Notes under the pieces: generated by a model
Databases searched by the model: none
What the model saw: the letters and a program-made list of their open reading frames with translations, nothing else
What the model was told of the DNA's origin: nothing
Program-made: the position numbers and the translations under genes
Part shown: piece by piece, positions 14,851 to 28,850 of the stretch
How the letters are laid out: each line of letters begins with the position of its first letter
Numbering within the stretch: the first letter of the stretch is position 1
Source of the DNA: Bathymodiolus brooksi
Lineage: Eukaryota > Mollusca > Bivalvia > Mytilida > Modiolidae
DNA length: 64,000 nucleotides
Assembly (NCBI GenBank): GCA_963680875.1
Contig: OY804585.1
Coordinates: forward strand, 41,027,414 to 41,091,413
Direction of reading: 5' to 3'

Positions 14851-16350
14851 AGATACTATATAATACAACAAGTTTACCTATTATCTAGGTTATCTATCAC
14901 AGATACTATATAATACAACAAAGTTATCTATTATCTAGTTTATCTATCACAGATACTATATAATACAACAAAGTTATCTATTATCTAGTTTATCTATCAC
15001 AGATACTATACAATACAACAACTGTATGTATTATCTAGTTTATCTATCACAGATACTATATAATACAACAAGTTTATCTATTATCTAGGTTATCTATCAC
15101 AGATACTATATAATACAACAACTTTATCTATTATCTAGTTTATCTATCACAGATACTATATAATACAACAACATTATCTATTATCTAGTTTATCTATCAC
15201 AGATAATATATAATACAACAAGTTTATCTATTATCTAGTTTATCTATCACAGTTACTATATAATACAACAATTTTATCTATTATCTAGTTTATCTATCAC
15301 AGATACTATATAATACAGCAAGTTTATCTATTATCTAGTTTATCTATCACAGATACTATACAATCCAACAACTGTATGTATGATCTAGTTTATCTATCAC
15401 AGATACTATATAATACAACAACTTTATCTTTTATCTAGGTTATCTATCACAGATACTATATAATACAACAAGTTTATCTATTATCTAGGTTATCTATCAC
15501 AGTTACTATATAATACAACAAAGTTATCTATTATCTAGTTTACCTATCACAGATACTATATAATACAACAAGTTTATCTATTATCTAGTTTATCTATTAC
15601 AGATACTATATAATACAACAACTTTATCTATTATCTAGTTTATCTATCACAGATACTATATAATACAGCAAGTTTATCTATTATCTAGTTTATCTATCAC
15701 AGATACTATATAATATAACAAGTTTATCTATTATCTAGTTTATCTATCACAGATACTATACAAAGCAACAACTGTATGTATTATCTAGTTTATCTATCAC
15801 AGATACTATATAATACAACAAGTTTACCTATTATCTAGGTTATCTATCACAGATACTATATAATACAACAACTGTATGTATTATCAAGTTTATCTATCAC
15901 AGATACTATATAATACAACAAGTTTATCTATTATCTAGGTTATCTATCACAGATACTATATACTACAACAAAGTTATCTATTATCTAGTTTATCTATCAC
16001 AGATACTATATAATACAACAACTTTATCTATTATCTAGTTTATCTATCACAGATACTATATAATACAGCAAGTTTATCTATTGTCTAGTTTATCTATCAC
16101 AGATACTATATAATACAACAACTTTATCTATTATCTAGTTTATCTATCACAGATACTATACAATACAACAACTGTATGTATTATCTAGTTTATCTATCAC
16201 AGATACTATATAATACAACAAGTTTATCTATTATCTAGGTTATCTATCACAGATACTATATAATACAGCAAGTTTATCTATTATCTAGGTTATCTATCAC
16301 AGATACTATATAATACAACAAGTTTATCTATTATCTAGGTTATCTATCAC
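14851..16350 (+). repeat. Right end of the expanded 13.1-kb unit
   Basis: Thirty monomers with landmarks AATCCAACAA...GATCTAG (15361), CTTTATCTTTTATC (15421), TATCAAGTT (15881), TACTACAACA (15961) and TTGTCTAG (16081). These match 22998-24498 at about 8,148 bp. Part of the segment (15301-16340) also matches 17101-18140 at 1,800 bp, that is, the left end of the next unit, so the two ends of the large unit resemble each other. Confidence 0.78.
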
Positions 16351-19300
16351 AGTTACTATATAATACAACAAAGTTATCTATTATCTAGTTTACCTATCAC
16401 AGATACTATATAATACAACAAGTTTATCTATTATCTAGTTTATCTATTACAGATACTATATAATACAACAACTTTATCTATTATCTAGTTTATCTATCAC
16501 AGATACTATATAATACAGCAAGTTTATCTATTATCTAGTTTATCTATCACAGATACTATATAATATAACAAGTTTATCTATTATCTAGTTTATCTATCAC
16601 AGATACTATACAAAGCAACAACTGTATGTATTATCTAGTTTATCTATCACAGATACTATATAATACAACAAGTTTACCTATTATCAAGGTTATCTATCAC
16701 AGATACTATACAATACAACAACTGTATGTATTATCTAGTTTATCTATCACAGATACTATATAATACAACAAGTTTACCTATTATCTAGGTTATCTATCAC
16801 AGATACTATATAATACAACAAAGTTATCTATTATCTAGTTTATCTATCACAGATACTATATAATACAACAAAGTTATCTATTATCTAGTTTATCTATCAC
16901 AGATACTATACAATACAACAACTGTATGTATTATCTAGTTTATCTATCACAGATACTATATAATACAACAAGTTTATCTATTATCTAGGTTGTCTATCAC
17001 AGATACTATATAATACAGCAACTTTATCTATTATCTAGTTTATCTATCACAGATTCTATATAATACAACAACATTATCTATTATCTAGTTTATCTATCAC
17101 AGATACTATATAATACAGCAAGTTTATCTATTATCTAGTTTATCTATCACAGATACTATACAATCCAACAACTGTATGTATGATCTAGTTTATCTATCAC
17201 AGATACTATATAATACAACAACTTTATCTTTTATCTAGGTTATCTATCACAGATACTATATAATACAACAAGTTTATCTATTATCTAGGTTATCTATCAC
17301 AGTTACTATATAATACAACAAAGTTATCTATTATCTAGTTTACCTATCACAGATACTATATAATACAACAAGTTTATCTATTATCTAGTTTATCTATTAC
17401 AGATACTATATAATACAACAACTTTATCTATTATCTAGTTTATCTATCACAGATACTATATAATACAGCAAGTTTATCTATTATCTAGTTTATCTATCAC
17501 AGATACTATATAATATAACAAGTTTATCTATTATCTAGTTTATCTATCACAGATACTATACAAAGCAACAACTGTATGTATTATCTAGTTTATCTATCAC
17601 AGATACTATATAATACAACAAGTTTACCTATTATCTAGGTTATCTATCACAGATACTATATAATACAACAACTGTATGTATTATCAAGTTTATCTATCAC
17701 AGATACTATATAATACAACAAGTTTATCTATTATCTAGGTTATCTATCACAGATACTATATACTACAACAAAGTTATCTATTATCTAGTTTATCTATCAC
17801 AGATACTATATAATACAACAACTTTATCTATTATCTAGTTTATCTATCACAGATACTATATAATACAGCAAGTTTATCTATTGTCTAGTTTATCTATCAC
17901 AGATACTATATAATACAACAACTTTATCTATTATCTAGTTTATCTATCACAGATACTATACAATACAACAACTGTATGTATTATCTAGTTTATCTATCAC
18001 AGATACTATATAATACAACAAGTTTATCTATTATCTAGGTTATCTATCACAGATACTATATAATACAACAAGTTTATCTATTATCTAGGTTATCTATCAC
18101 AGATACTATATAATACAACAAGTTTATCTATTATCTAGGTTATCTATCACAGATACTATACAATCCAACAACTGTATATATTATCTAGTTTATCTATCAC
18201 AGATACTATATAATAAAACAAGTTTATCTATTATCTAGGTTATCTATCACAGATACTATATAATACAACAAGTTTATCTATTATCTAGGTTATCTATCAC
18301 AGATACTATATAATACAACAAAGTTATCTATTATCTAGTTTACCTATCACAGATACTATATAATACAACAAGTTTATCTATTATCTAGTTTATCTATCAC
18401 AGATACTATATAATACAACAACTTTATCTATTATCTAGTTTATCTATCACAGATACTATATAATATAACAAGTTTATCTATTATCTAGTTTATCTATCAC
18501 AGATACTATACAAAGCAACAACTGTATGTATTATCTAGTTTATCTATCACAGATACTATATAATACAACAAGTTTACCTATTATCTAGGTTATCTATCAC
18601 AGATACTATATAATACAACAAAGTTATCTATTATCTAGTTTATCTATCACAGATACTATATAATAAAACAAGTTTATCTATTATCTAGGTTATCTATCAC
18701 AGATACTATATAATACAACAAGTTTATCTATTATCTAGGTTATCTATCACAGATACTATATAATACAACAAAGTTATCTATTATCTAGTTTATCTATCAC
18801 AGATACTATATAATAAAACAAGTTTATCTATTATCTAGGTTATCTATCACAGATACTATATAATACAACAAGTTTATCTATTATCTAGGTTATCTATCAC
18901 AGTTACTATATAATACAACAAAGTTATCTATTATCTAGTTTACCTATCACAGATACTATATAATACAACAAGTTTATCTATTATCTAGTTTATCTATTAC
19001 AGATACTATATAATACAACAACTTTATCTATTATCTAGTTTATCTATCACAGATACTATATAATACGGCAAGTTTATCTATTATCTAGTTTATCTATCAC
19101 AGATACTATATAATATAACAAGTTTATCTATTATCTAGTTTGTCTATCACAGATACTATACAAAGCAACAACTGTATGTATTATCTAGTTTATCTATCAC
19201 AGATACTATATAATACAACAAGTTTACCTATTATCAAGGTTATCTATCACAGATACTATACAATACAACAACTGTATGTATTATCTAGTTTATCTATCAC

Positions 19301-21010
19301 AGATACTATATAATACAACAAGTTTACCTATTATCTAGGTTATCTATCACAGATACTATATAATACAACAAAGTTATCTATTATCTAGTTTATCTATCAC
19401 AGATACTATATAATACAAGAAGTTTATCTATTATCTAGTTTATCTATCACAGATACTATATAATACAACAAAGTTATCTATTATCTAGTTTATCTATCAC
19501 AGATACTATATAATACAACAAGTTTATCTATTATCTAGGTTATCTATCACAGATACTATATAATAGAACAACTTTATCTATTATCTAGTTTATCTATCAC
19601 AGATACTATATAATACAACAACATTATCTATTATCTAGTTTATCTATCACAGATACTATATAATACAACAAGTTTATCTATTATCTAGTTTATCTATCAC
19701 AGTTACTATATAATACAACAATTTTATCTATTATCTAGTTTATCTATCACAGATACTATATAATACAGCAAGTTTATCTATTATCTAGTTTATCTATCAC
19801 AGATACTATACAATCCAACAACTGTATGTATGATCTAGTTTATCTATCACAGATACTATATAATACAACAACTTTATCTATTATCTAGGTTATCTATCAC
19901 AGATACTATATAATACAACAAGTTTATCTATTATCTAGGTTATCTATCACAGTTACTATATAATACAACAAAGTTATCTATTATCTAGTTTACCTATCAC
20001 AGATACTATATAATACAACAAGTTTATCTATTATCTAGTTTATCTATTACAGATACTATATAATACAACAACTTTATCTATTATCTAGTTTATCTATCAC
20101 AGATACTATATAATACAGCAAGTTTATCTATTATCTAGTTTATCTATCACAGATACTATATAATATAACAAGTTTATCTATTATCTAGTTTATCTATCAC
20201 AGATACTATACAAAGCAACAACTGTATGTATTATCTAGTTTATCTATCACAGATACTATATAATACAACAAGTTTACCTATTATCTAGGTTATCTATCAC
20301 AGATACTATATAATACAACAAAGTTATCTATTATCTAGTTTATCTATCACAGATACTATATAATAAAACAAGTTTATCTATTATCTAGGTTATCTATCAC
20401 AGATACTATATAATACAACAAGTTTATCTATTATCTAGGTTATTTATCACAGATACTATACAAAGCAACAACTGTATGTATTATCTAGTTTATCTATCAC
20501 AGATACTATATAATACAACAAGCTTACCTATTATCTAGGTTATCTATCACAGATACTATATAATACAACAAAGTTATCTATTATCTAGTTTATCTATCAC
20601 AGATACTATATAATAAAACAAGTTTATCTATTATCTAGGTTATCTATCACAGATACTATATAATACAACAAGTTTATCTATTATCTAGGTTATCTATCAC
20701 AGATACTATATAATACAACAAAGTTATCTATTATCTAGTTTATCTATCACAGATACTATATAATAAAACAAGTTTATCTATTATCTAGGTTATCTATCAC
20801 AGATACTATATAATACAACAAGTTTATCTATTATCTAGGTTATCTATCACAGTTACTATATAATACAACAAAGTTATCTATTATCTAGTTTACCTATCAC
20901 AGATACTATATAATACAACAAGTTTATCTATTATCTAGTTTATCTATCACAGATACTATATAATACAGCAAGTTTATCTATTATCTAGTTTATCTATCAC
21001 AGATACTATA

Positions 21011-21200
21011 TAATATAACAAGTTTATCTATTATCTAGTTTATCTATCACAGATACTATACAAAGCAACAACTGTATGTATTATCTAGTTTATCTATCAC
21101 AGATACTATATAATATAACAAGTTTATCTATTATCTAGTTTATCTATCACAGATACTATACAAAGCAACAACTGTATGTATTATCTAGTTTATCTATCAC
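21011..21200 (+). repeat. Two-monomer local duplication
   Basis: The pair AATATAACAA then AAAGCAACAA CTGTATGTAT is present twice in a row (AATATAACAA at about 21012 and 21112, AAAGCAACAA at about 21062 and 21162). Elsewhere the pair occurs once per cassette. It is the smallest clear duplication I saw and is limited to copy C of the 3.1-kb segment. Confidence 0.85.
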
Positions 21201-22927
21201 AGATACTATATAATACAACAAGTTTACCTATTATCAAGGTTATCTATCACAGATACTATACAATACAACAACTGTATGTATTATCTAGTTTATCTATCAC
21301 AGATACTATATAATACAACAAGTTTACCTATTATCTAGGTTATCTATCACAGATACTATATAATACAACAAAGTTATCTATTATCTAGTTTATCTATCAC
21401 AGATACTATATAATACAACAAAGTTATCTATTATCTAGTTTATCTATCACAGATACTATACAATACAACAACTGTATGTATTATCTAGTTTATCTATCAC
21501 AGATACTATATAATACAACAAGTTTATCTATTATCTAGGTTATCTATCACAGATACTATATAATACAACAACTTTATCTATTATCTAGTTTATCTATCAC
21601 AGATACTATATAATACAACAACATTATCTATTATCTAGTTTATCTATCACAAATACTATATAATACAACAAGTTTATCTATTATCTAGTTTATCTATCAC
21701 AGTTACTATATAATACAACAATTTTATCTATTATCTAGTTTATCTATCACAGATACTATACAATACAACAACTGTATGTATTATCTAGTTTATCTATCAC
21801 AGATACTATATAATACAACAAGTTTATCTATCATCTAGGTTATCTATCACAGATACTATATAATACAACAAGTTTATCTATTATCTAGGTTATCTATCAC
21901 AGATACTATATAATACAACAAGTTTATCTATTATCTAGGTTATCTATCACAGATACTATACAATCCAACAACTGTATATATTATCTAGTTTATCTATCAC
22001 AGATACTATATAATAAAACAAGTTTATCTATTATCTAGGTTATCTATCACAGATACTATATAATACAACAAGTTTATTTATTATCTAGGTTATCTATCAC
22101 AGATACTATATAATACAACAAAGTTATCTATTATCTAGTTTACCTATCACAGATACTATATAATACAACAAGTTTATCTATTATCTAGTTTATCTATCAC
22201 AGATACTATATAATACAACAACTTTATCTATTATCTAGTTTATCTATCACAGATACTATATAATATAACAAGTTTATCTATTATCTAGTTTATCTATCAA
22301 AGATACTATACAAAGCAACAACTGTATGTATTATCTAGTTTATCTATCACAGATACTATATAATACAACAAGTTTACCTATTATCTAGGTTATCTATCAC
22401 AGATACTATATAATACAACAAAGTTATCTATTATCTAGTTTATCTATCACAGATACTATATAATAAAACAAGTTTATCTATTATCTAGGTTATCTATCAC
22501 AGATACTATATAATACAACAAGTTTATCTATTATCTAGGTTATCTATCACAGATACTATATAATACAACAAGTTTATCTATTATCTAGGTTATCTATCAC
22601 AGTTACTATATAATACAACAAAGTTATCTATTATCTAGTTTACCTATCACAGATACTATATAATACAACAAGTTTATCTATTATCTAGTTTATCTATTAC
22701 AGATACTATATAATACAACAACTTTATCTATTATCTAGTTTATCTATCACAGATACTATATAATACAGCAAGTTTATCTATTATCTAGTTTATCTATCAC
22801 AGATACTATATAATATAACAAATTTATCTATTATCTAGTTTATCTATCACAGATAATATACAAAGCAACAACTGTATGTATTATCTAGTTTATCTATCAC
22901 AGATACTATATAATACAACAAGTTTAC

Positions 22928-22936
22928 CTATAACAA
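22928..22936 (+). other. Single-base deletion with substitution
   Basis: ACCTATAACAAGG stands where ACCTATTATCAAGG is found elsewhere (for example 14771), one base shorter. It restores the register of the window start. Confidence 0.88.
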
Positions 22937-23318
22937 GGTTATCTATCACAGATACTATACAATACAACAACTGTATGTATTATCTAGTTTATCTATCACA
23001 GATACTATATAATACAACAAGTTTACCTATTATCTAGGTTATCTATCACAGATACTATATAATACAACAAAGTTATCTATTATCTAGTTTATCTATCACA
23101 GATACTATATAATACAACAAAGTTATCTATTATCTAGTTTATCTATCACAGATACTATACAATACAACAACTGTATGTATTATCTAGTTTATCTATCACA
23201 GATACTATATAATACAACAAGTTTATCTATTATCTAGGTTATCTATCACAGATACTATATAATACAACAACTTTATCTATTATCTAGTTTATCTATCACA
23301 GATATTATATAATACAAC

Positions 23319-23323
23319 AACTT
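23319..23323 (+). other. Single-base deletion
   Basis: AACAACTTATC stands where AACAACATTATC or AACAACTTTATC is expected, shifting register by -1. The same monomer also has a private GATATTATAT change at 23301. Confidence 0.88.
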
Positions 23324-24299
23324 ATCTATTATCTAGTTTATTTATCACAGATACTATATAATACAACAAGTTTATCTATTATCTAGTTTATCTATCACAG
23401 TTACTATATAATACAACAATTTTATCTATTATCTAGTTTATCTATCACAGATACTATATAATACAGCAAGTTTATCTATTATCTAGTTTATCTATCACAG
23501 ATACTATACAATCCAACAACTGTATGTATGATCTAGTTTATCTATCACAGATACTATATAATACAACAACTTTATCTTTTATCTAGGTTATCTATCACAG
23601 ATACTATATAATACAACAAGTTTATCTATTATCTAGGTTATCTATCACAGTTACTATATAATACAACAAAGTTATCTATTATCTAGTTTACCTATCACAG
23701 ATACTATATAATACAACAAGTTTATCTATTATCTAGTTTATCTATTACAGATACTATATAATACAACAACTTTATCTATTATCTAGTTTATCTATCACAG
23801 ATACTATATAATACAGCAAGTTTATCTATTATCTAGTTTATCTATCACAGATACTATATAATATAACAAGTTTATCTATTATCTAGTTTATCTATCACAG
23901 ATACTATACAAAGCAACAACTGTATGTATTATCTAGTTTATCTATCACAGATACTATATAATACAACAAGTTTACCTATTATCTAGGTTATCTATCACAG
24001 ATACTATATAATACAACAACTGTATGTATTATCAAGTTTATCTATCACAGATACTATATAATACAACAACTTTATCTATTATCTAGGTTATCTATCACAG
24101 ATACTATATACTACAACAAAGTTATCTATTATCTAGTTTATCTATCACAGATACTATATAATACAACAACTTTATCTATTATCTAGTTTATCTATCACAG
24201 ATACTATATAATACAGCAAGTTTATCTATTGTCTAGTTTATCTATCACAGATACTATATAATACAACAACTTTATCTATTATCTAGTTTATCTATCACA

Positions 24300-25900
24300 G
24301 ATACTATACAATACAACAACTGTATGTATTATCTAGTTTATCTATCACAGATACTATATAATACAACAAGTTTATCTATTATCTAGGTTATCTATCACAG
24401 ATACTATATAATACAGCAAGTTTATCTATTATCTAGGTTATCTATCACAGATACTATATAATACAACAAGTTTATCTATTATCTAGGTTATCTATCACAG
24501 ATACTATACAATCCAACAACTGTATATATTATCTAGTTTATCTATCACAGTAACTATATAATAAAACAAGTTTATCTATTATCTAGGTTATCTATCACAG
24601 ATACTATATAATACAACAAGTTTATCTATTATCTAGGTTATCTATCACAGATACTATATAATACAACAAAGTTATCTATTATCTAGTTTACCTATCACAG
24701 ATACTATATAATACAACAAGTTTATCTATTATCTAGTTTATCTATCACAGATACTATATAATACAACAACTTTATCTATTATCTAGTTTATCTATCACAG
24801 ATACTATATAATATAACAAGTTTATCTATTATCTAGTTTATCTATCACAGATACTATACAAAGCAACAACTGTATGTATTATCTAGTTTATCTATCACAG
24901 ATACTATATAATACAACAAGTTTACCTATTATCTAGGTTATCTATCACAGATACTATATAATACAACAAGTTTATCTATTATCTAGGTTATCTATCACAG
25001 ATACTATATAATACAACAAAGTTATCTATTATCTAGTTTATCTATCACAGATACTATATAATAAAACAAGTTTATCTATTATCTAGGTTATCTATCACAG
25101 ATACTATATAATACAACAAGTTTATCTATTATCTAGGTTATCTATCACAGATACTATATAATACAACAAAGTTATCTATTATCTAGTTTACCTATCACAG
25201 ATACTATATAATACAACAAGTTTATCTATTATCTAGTTTATCTATTACAGATACTATATAATACAACAACTTTATCTATTATCTAGTTTATCTATCACAG
25301 ATACTATATAATACAGCAAGTTTATCTATTATCTAGTTTATCTATCACAGATACTATATAATATAACAAGTTTATCTATTATCTAGTTTATCTATCACAG
25401 ATACTATACAAAGCAACAACTGTATGTATTATCTAGTTTATCTATCACAGATACTATATAATACAACAAGTTTACCTATTATCAAGGTTATCTATCACAG
25501 ATACTATACAATACAACAACTGTATGTATTATCTAGTTTATCTATCACAGATACTATATAATACAACAAGTTTACCTATTATCTAGGTTATCTATCACAG
25601 ATACTATATAATACAACAAAGTTATCTATTATCTAGTTTATCTATCACAGATACTATATAATACAAGAAGTTTATCTATTATCTAGTTTATCTATCACAG
25701 ATACTATATAATACAACAAAGTTATCTATTATCTAGTTTATCTATCACAGATACTATATAATACAACAAAGTTATCTATTATCTAGTTTATCTATCACAG
25801 ATACTATACAATACAACAACTGTATGTATTATCTAGTTTATCTATCACAGATACTATATAATACAACAAAGTTATCTATTATCTAGTTTATCTATAACAG
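24300..25900 (+). repeat. 1.6-kb tandem duplication, copy 1
   Basis: Shares variant order with 25900-27150 at 1,600-bp offset (32 monomers). Landmarks are AATACAGCAAG (24411/26011), CAGTAACTATA (about 24548/26148) and AAGCAACAAC (25411, with AAGCAAAAAC at 27011). The CAGTAACTATA variant first appears here and marks the right half of the window (also near 32148, 34448, 35348, 40297, 43896 and 48145). Confidence 0.75.
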
Positions 25901-27150
25901 ATACTATACAATACAACAACTGTATGTATTATCTAGTTTATCTATCACAGATACTATATAATACAACAAGTTTATCTATTATCTAGGTTATCTATCACAG
26001 ATACTATATAATACAGCAAGTTTATCTATTATCTAGGTTATCTATCACAGATACTATATAATACAACAAGTTTATCTATTATCTAGGTTATCTATCACAG
26101 ATACTATACAATCCAACAACTGTATATATTATCTAGTTTATCTATCACAGTAACTATATAATAAAACAAGTTTATCTATTATCTTGGTTATCTATCACAG
26201 ATACTATATAATACAACAAGTTTATCTATTATCTAGGTTATCTATCACAGATACTATATAATACAACAAAGTTATCTATTATCTAGTTTACCTATCACAG
26301 ATACTATATAATACAACAAGTTTATCTATTATCTAGTTTATCTATCACAGATACTATATAATACAACAACTTTATCTATTATCTAGTTTATCTATCACAG
26401 ATACTATATAATATAACAAGTTTATCTATTATCTAGTTTATCTATCACAGATACTATACAAAGCAACAACTGTATGTATTATCTAGTTTATCTATCACAG
26501 ATACTATATAATACAACAAGTTTACCTATTATCTAGGTTATCTATCACAGATACTATATAATACAACAAGTTTATCTATTATCTAGGTTATCTATCACAG
26601 ATACTATATAATACAACAAAGTTATCTATTATCTAGTTTATCTATCACAGATACTATATAATAAAACAAGTTTATCTATTATCTAGGTTATCTATCACAG
26701 ATACTATATAATACAACAAGTTTATCTATTATCTAGGTTATCTATCACAGTTACTATATAATACAACAAAGTTATCTATTATCTAGTTTACCTATCACAG
26801 ATACTATATAATACAACAAGTTTATCTATTATCTAGTTTATCTATTACAGATACTATATAATACAACAACTTTATCTATTATCTAGTTTATCTATCACAG
26901 ATACTATATAATACAGCAAGTTTATCTATTATCTAGTTTATCTATCACAGATACTATATAATATAACAAGTTTATCTATTATCTAGTTTATCTATCACAG
27001 ATACTATACAAAGCAAAAACTGTATGTATTATCTAGTTTATCTATCACAGATACTATATAATACAACAAGTTTACCTATTATCAAGGTTATCTATCACAG
27101 ATACTATACAATACAACAACTGTATGTATTATCTAGTTTATCTATCACAG
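25901..27150 (+). repeat. 1.6-kb tandem duplication, copy 2 (shortened)
   Basis: Right partner of the preceding segment. A TATCTTGG variant at 26181 and the AAGCAAAAAC variant at 27011 are private to this copy. After about 27150 the order switches to the 1.85-kb duplication. Confidence 0.72.
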
Positions 27151-28850
27151 ATACTATATAATACAACAAAGTTATCTATTATCTAGTTTATCTATCACAG
27201 ATACTATATAATACAACAAAGTTATCTATTATCTAGTTTATCTATCACAGATACCATACAATACAACAACTGTATGTATTATCTAGTTTATCTATCACAG
27301 ATACTATATAATACAACAAGTTTATCTATTATCTAGGTTATCTATCACAGATACTATATAATACAACAACTTTATCTATTATCTAGTTTATCTATCACAG
27401 ATACTATATAATACAACAACATTATCTATTATCTAGTTTATCTATCACAGATACTATATAATACAACAAGTTTATCTATTATCTAGTTTATCTATCACAG
27501 TTACTATATAATACAACAATTTTATCTATTATCTAGTTTATCTATCACAGATACTATATAATACAGCAAGTTTATCTATTATCTAGTTTATCTATCACAG
27601 ATACTATACAATCCAACAACTGTATGTATGATCTAGTTTATCTATCACAGATACTATATAATACAACAACTTTATCTATTATCTAGGTTATCTATCACAG
27701 ATACTATATAATACAACAAGTTTATCTATTATCTAGGTTATCTATCACAGTTACTATATAATACAACAAAGTTATCTATTATCTAGCTTACCTATCACAG
27801 ATACTATATAATACAACAAGTTTATCTATTATCTAGTTTATCTATTACAGATACTATATAATACAGCAAGTTTATCTATTATCTAGTTTATCTATCACAG
27901 ATACTATATAATATAACAAGTTTATCTATTATCTAGTTTATCTATCACAGATACTATACAAAGCAACAACTGTATGTATTATCTAGTTTATCTATCACAG
28001 ATACTATATAATACAACAAGTTTACCTATTATCTAGGTTATCTATCACAGATACTATATAATACAACAAAGTTATCTATTATCTAGTTTATCTATCACAG
28101 ATACTATATAATAAAACAAGTTTATCTATTATCTAGGTTATCTATCACAGATACTATATAATACAACAAGTTTATCTATTATCTAGGTTATCTATCACAG
28201 ATACTATATAATACAACAAAGTTATCTATTATCTAATTTATCTATCACAGATACTATATAATAAAACAAGTTTATCTATTATCAAGTTTATCTATCACAG
28301 ATACTATATAATACAACAAGTTTACCTATTATCAAGGTTATCTATCACAGATACTATACAATACAACAACTGTATGTATTATCTAGTTTATCTATCACAG
28401 ATACTATATAATACAACAAGTTTACCTATTATCTAGGTTATCTATCACAGATACTATATAATACAACAAAGTTATCTATTATCTAGTTTATCTATCACAG
28501 ATACTATATAATACAACAAAGTTATCTATTATCTAGTTTATCTATCACAGATACTATACAATACAACAACTGTATGTATTATCTAGTTTATCTATCACAG
28601 ATACTATATAATACAACAAGTTTATCTATTATCTAGGTTATCTATCACAGATACTATATAATACAACAACTTTATCTATTATCTAGTTTATCTATCACAG
28701 ATACTATATAATACAACAACATTATCTATTATCTAGTTTATCTATCACAGATACTATATAATACAACAAGTTTATCTATTATCTAGTTTATCTATCACAG
28801 TTACTATATAATACAACAATTTTATCTATTATCTAGTTTATCTATCACAG
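27001..28850 (+). repeat. 1.85-kb tandem duplication, copy 1
   Basis: Matches 28851-30700 at 1,850 bp (37 monomers) from 27151 onward. Landmarks are GATACCATACA (27250/29100), TATCTAGCTTACC (about 27780/29630) and TATCTAATTTATC (about 28230/30080). The first three monomers differ between the copies. Copy 1 has TATCAAGTTT at 28280 where copy 2 has TATCTAGTTT. Confidence 0.85.

Larger units (their letters stand above)
3251..16350 (+). repeat. Large tandem duplication, expanded copy (13.1 kb)
   Basis: Rare variants here recur in order in 16351-24498. The offset is 13,100 bp at the left (TGTCTATCAC 3891/16991, TATCAAGTT 4581/17681, TACTACAACA 4661/17761, AATACGGCAA 5962/19062), 11,200 bp in the middle (7861/19061, 8211/19411, 8611/19811), and 8,100-8,150 bp at the right (11701/19801, 14141/22291, 15361/23509, 16081/24229). 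The stepwise drop of 1,900 and about 3,100 bp equals two tandem duplications inside this copy that the other copy lacks. The parent unit was therefore about 8.15 kb. Confidence 0.8.
19801..22950 (+). repeat. Copy C of the 3.1-kb segment
   Basis: Matches 8601-11700 and 11701-14850, carrying the same landmarks TATTTATCAC (20441), GCTTACC (20522), AAATACTATA (21651), TATCTATCAA (22291) and AATTTATC (22821). It lacks the CTATTGCAG and GTTTATCTG marks common to copies A and B, so A and B are closer to each other than to C. Confidence 0.85.
16351..24498 (+). repeat. Large tandem duplication, unexpanded copy (8.15 kb)
   Basis: Second copy of the unit at 3251-16350, without the extra 1.9-kb and 3.1-kb tandem copies. 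It starts with a cassette at 16351, as the first copy does at 3251, and ends where 24499 begins an AATCCAACAA CTGTATATAT monomer while position 16351 begins a GTTACTATAT monomer. Two single-base deletions near 22931 and 23321 are private to it. Confidence 0.8.
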
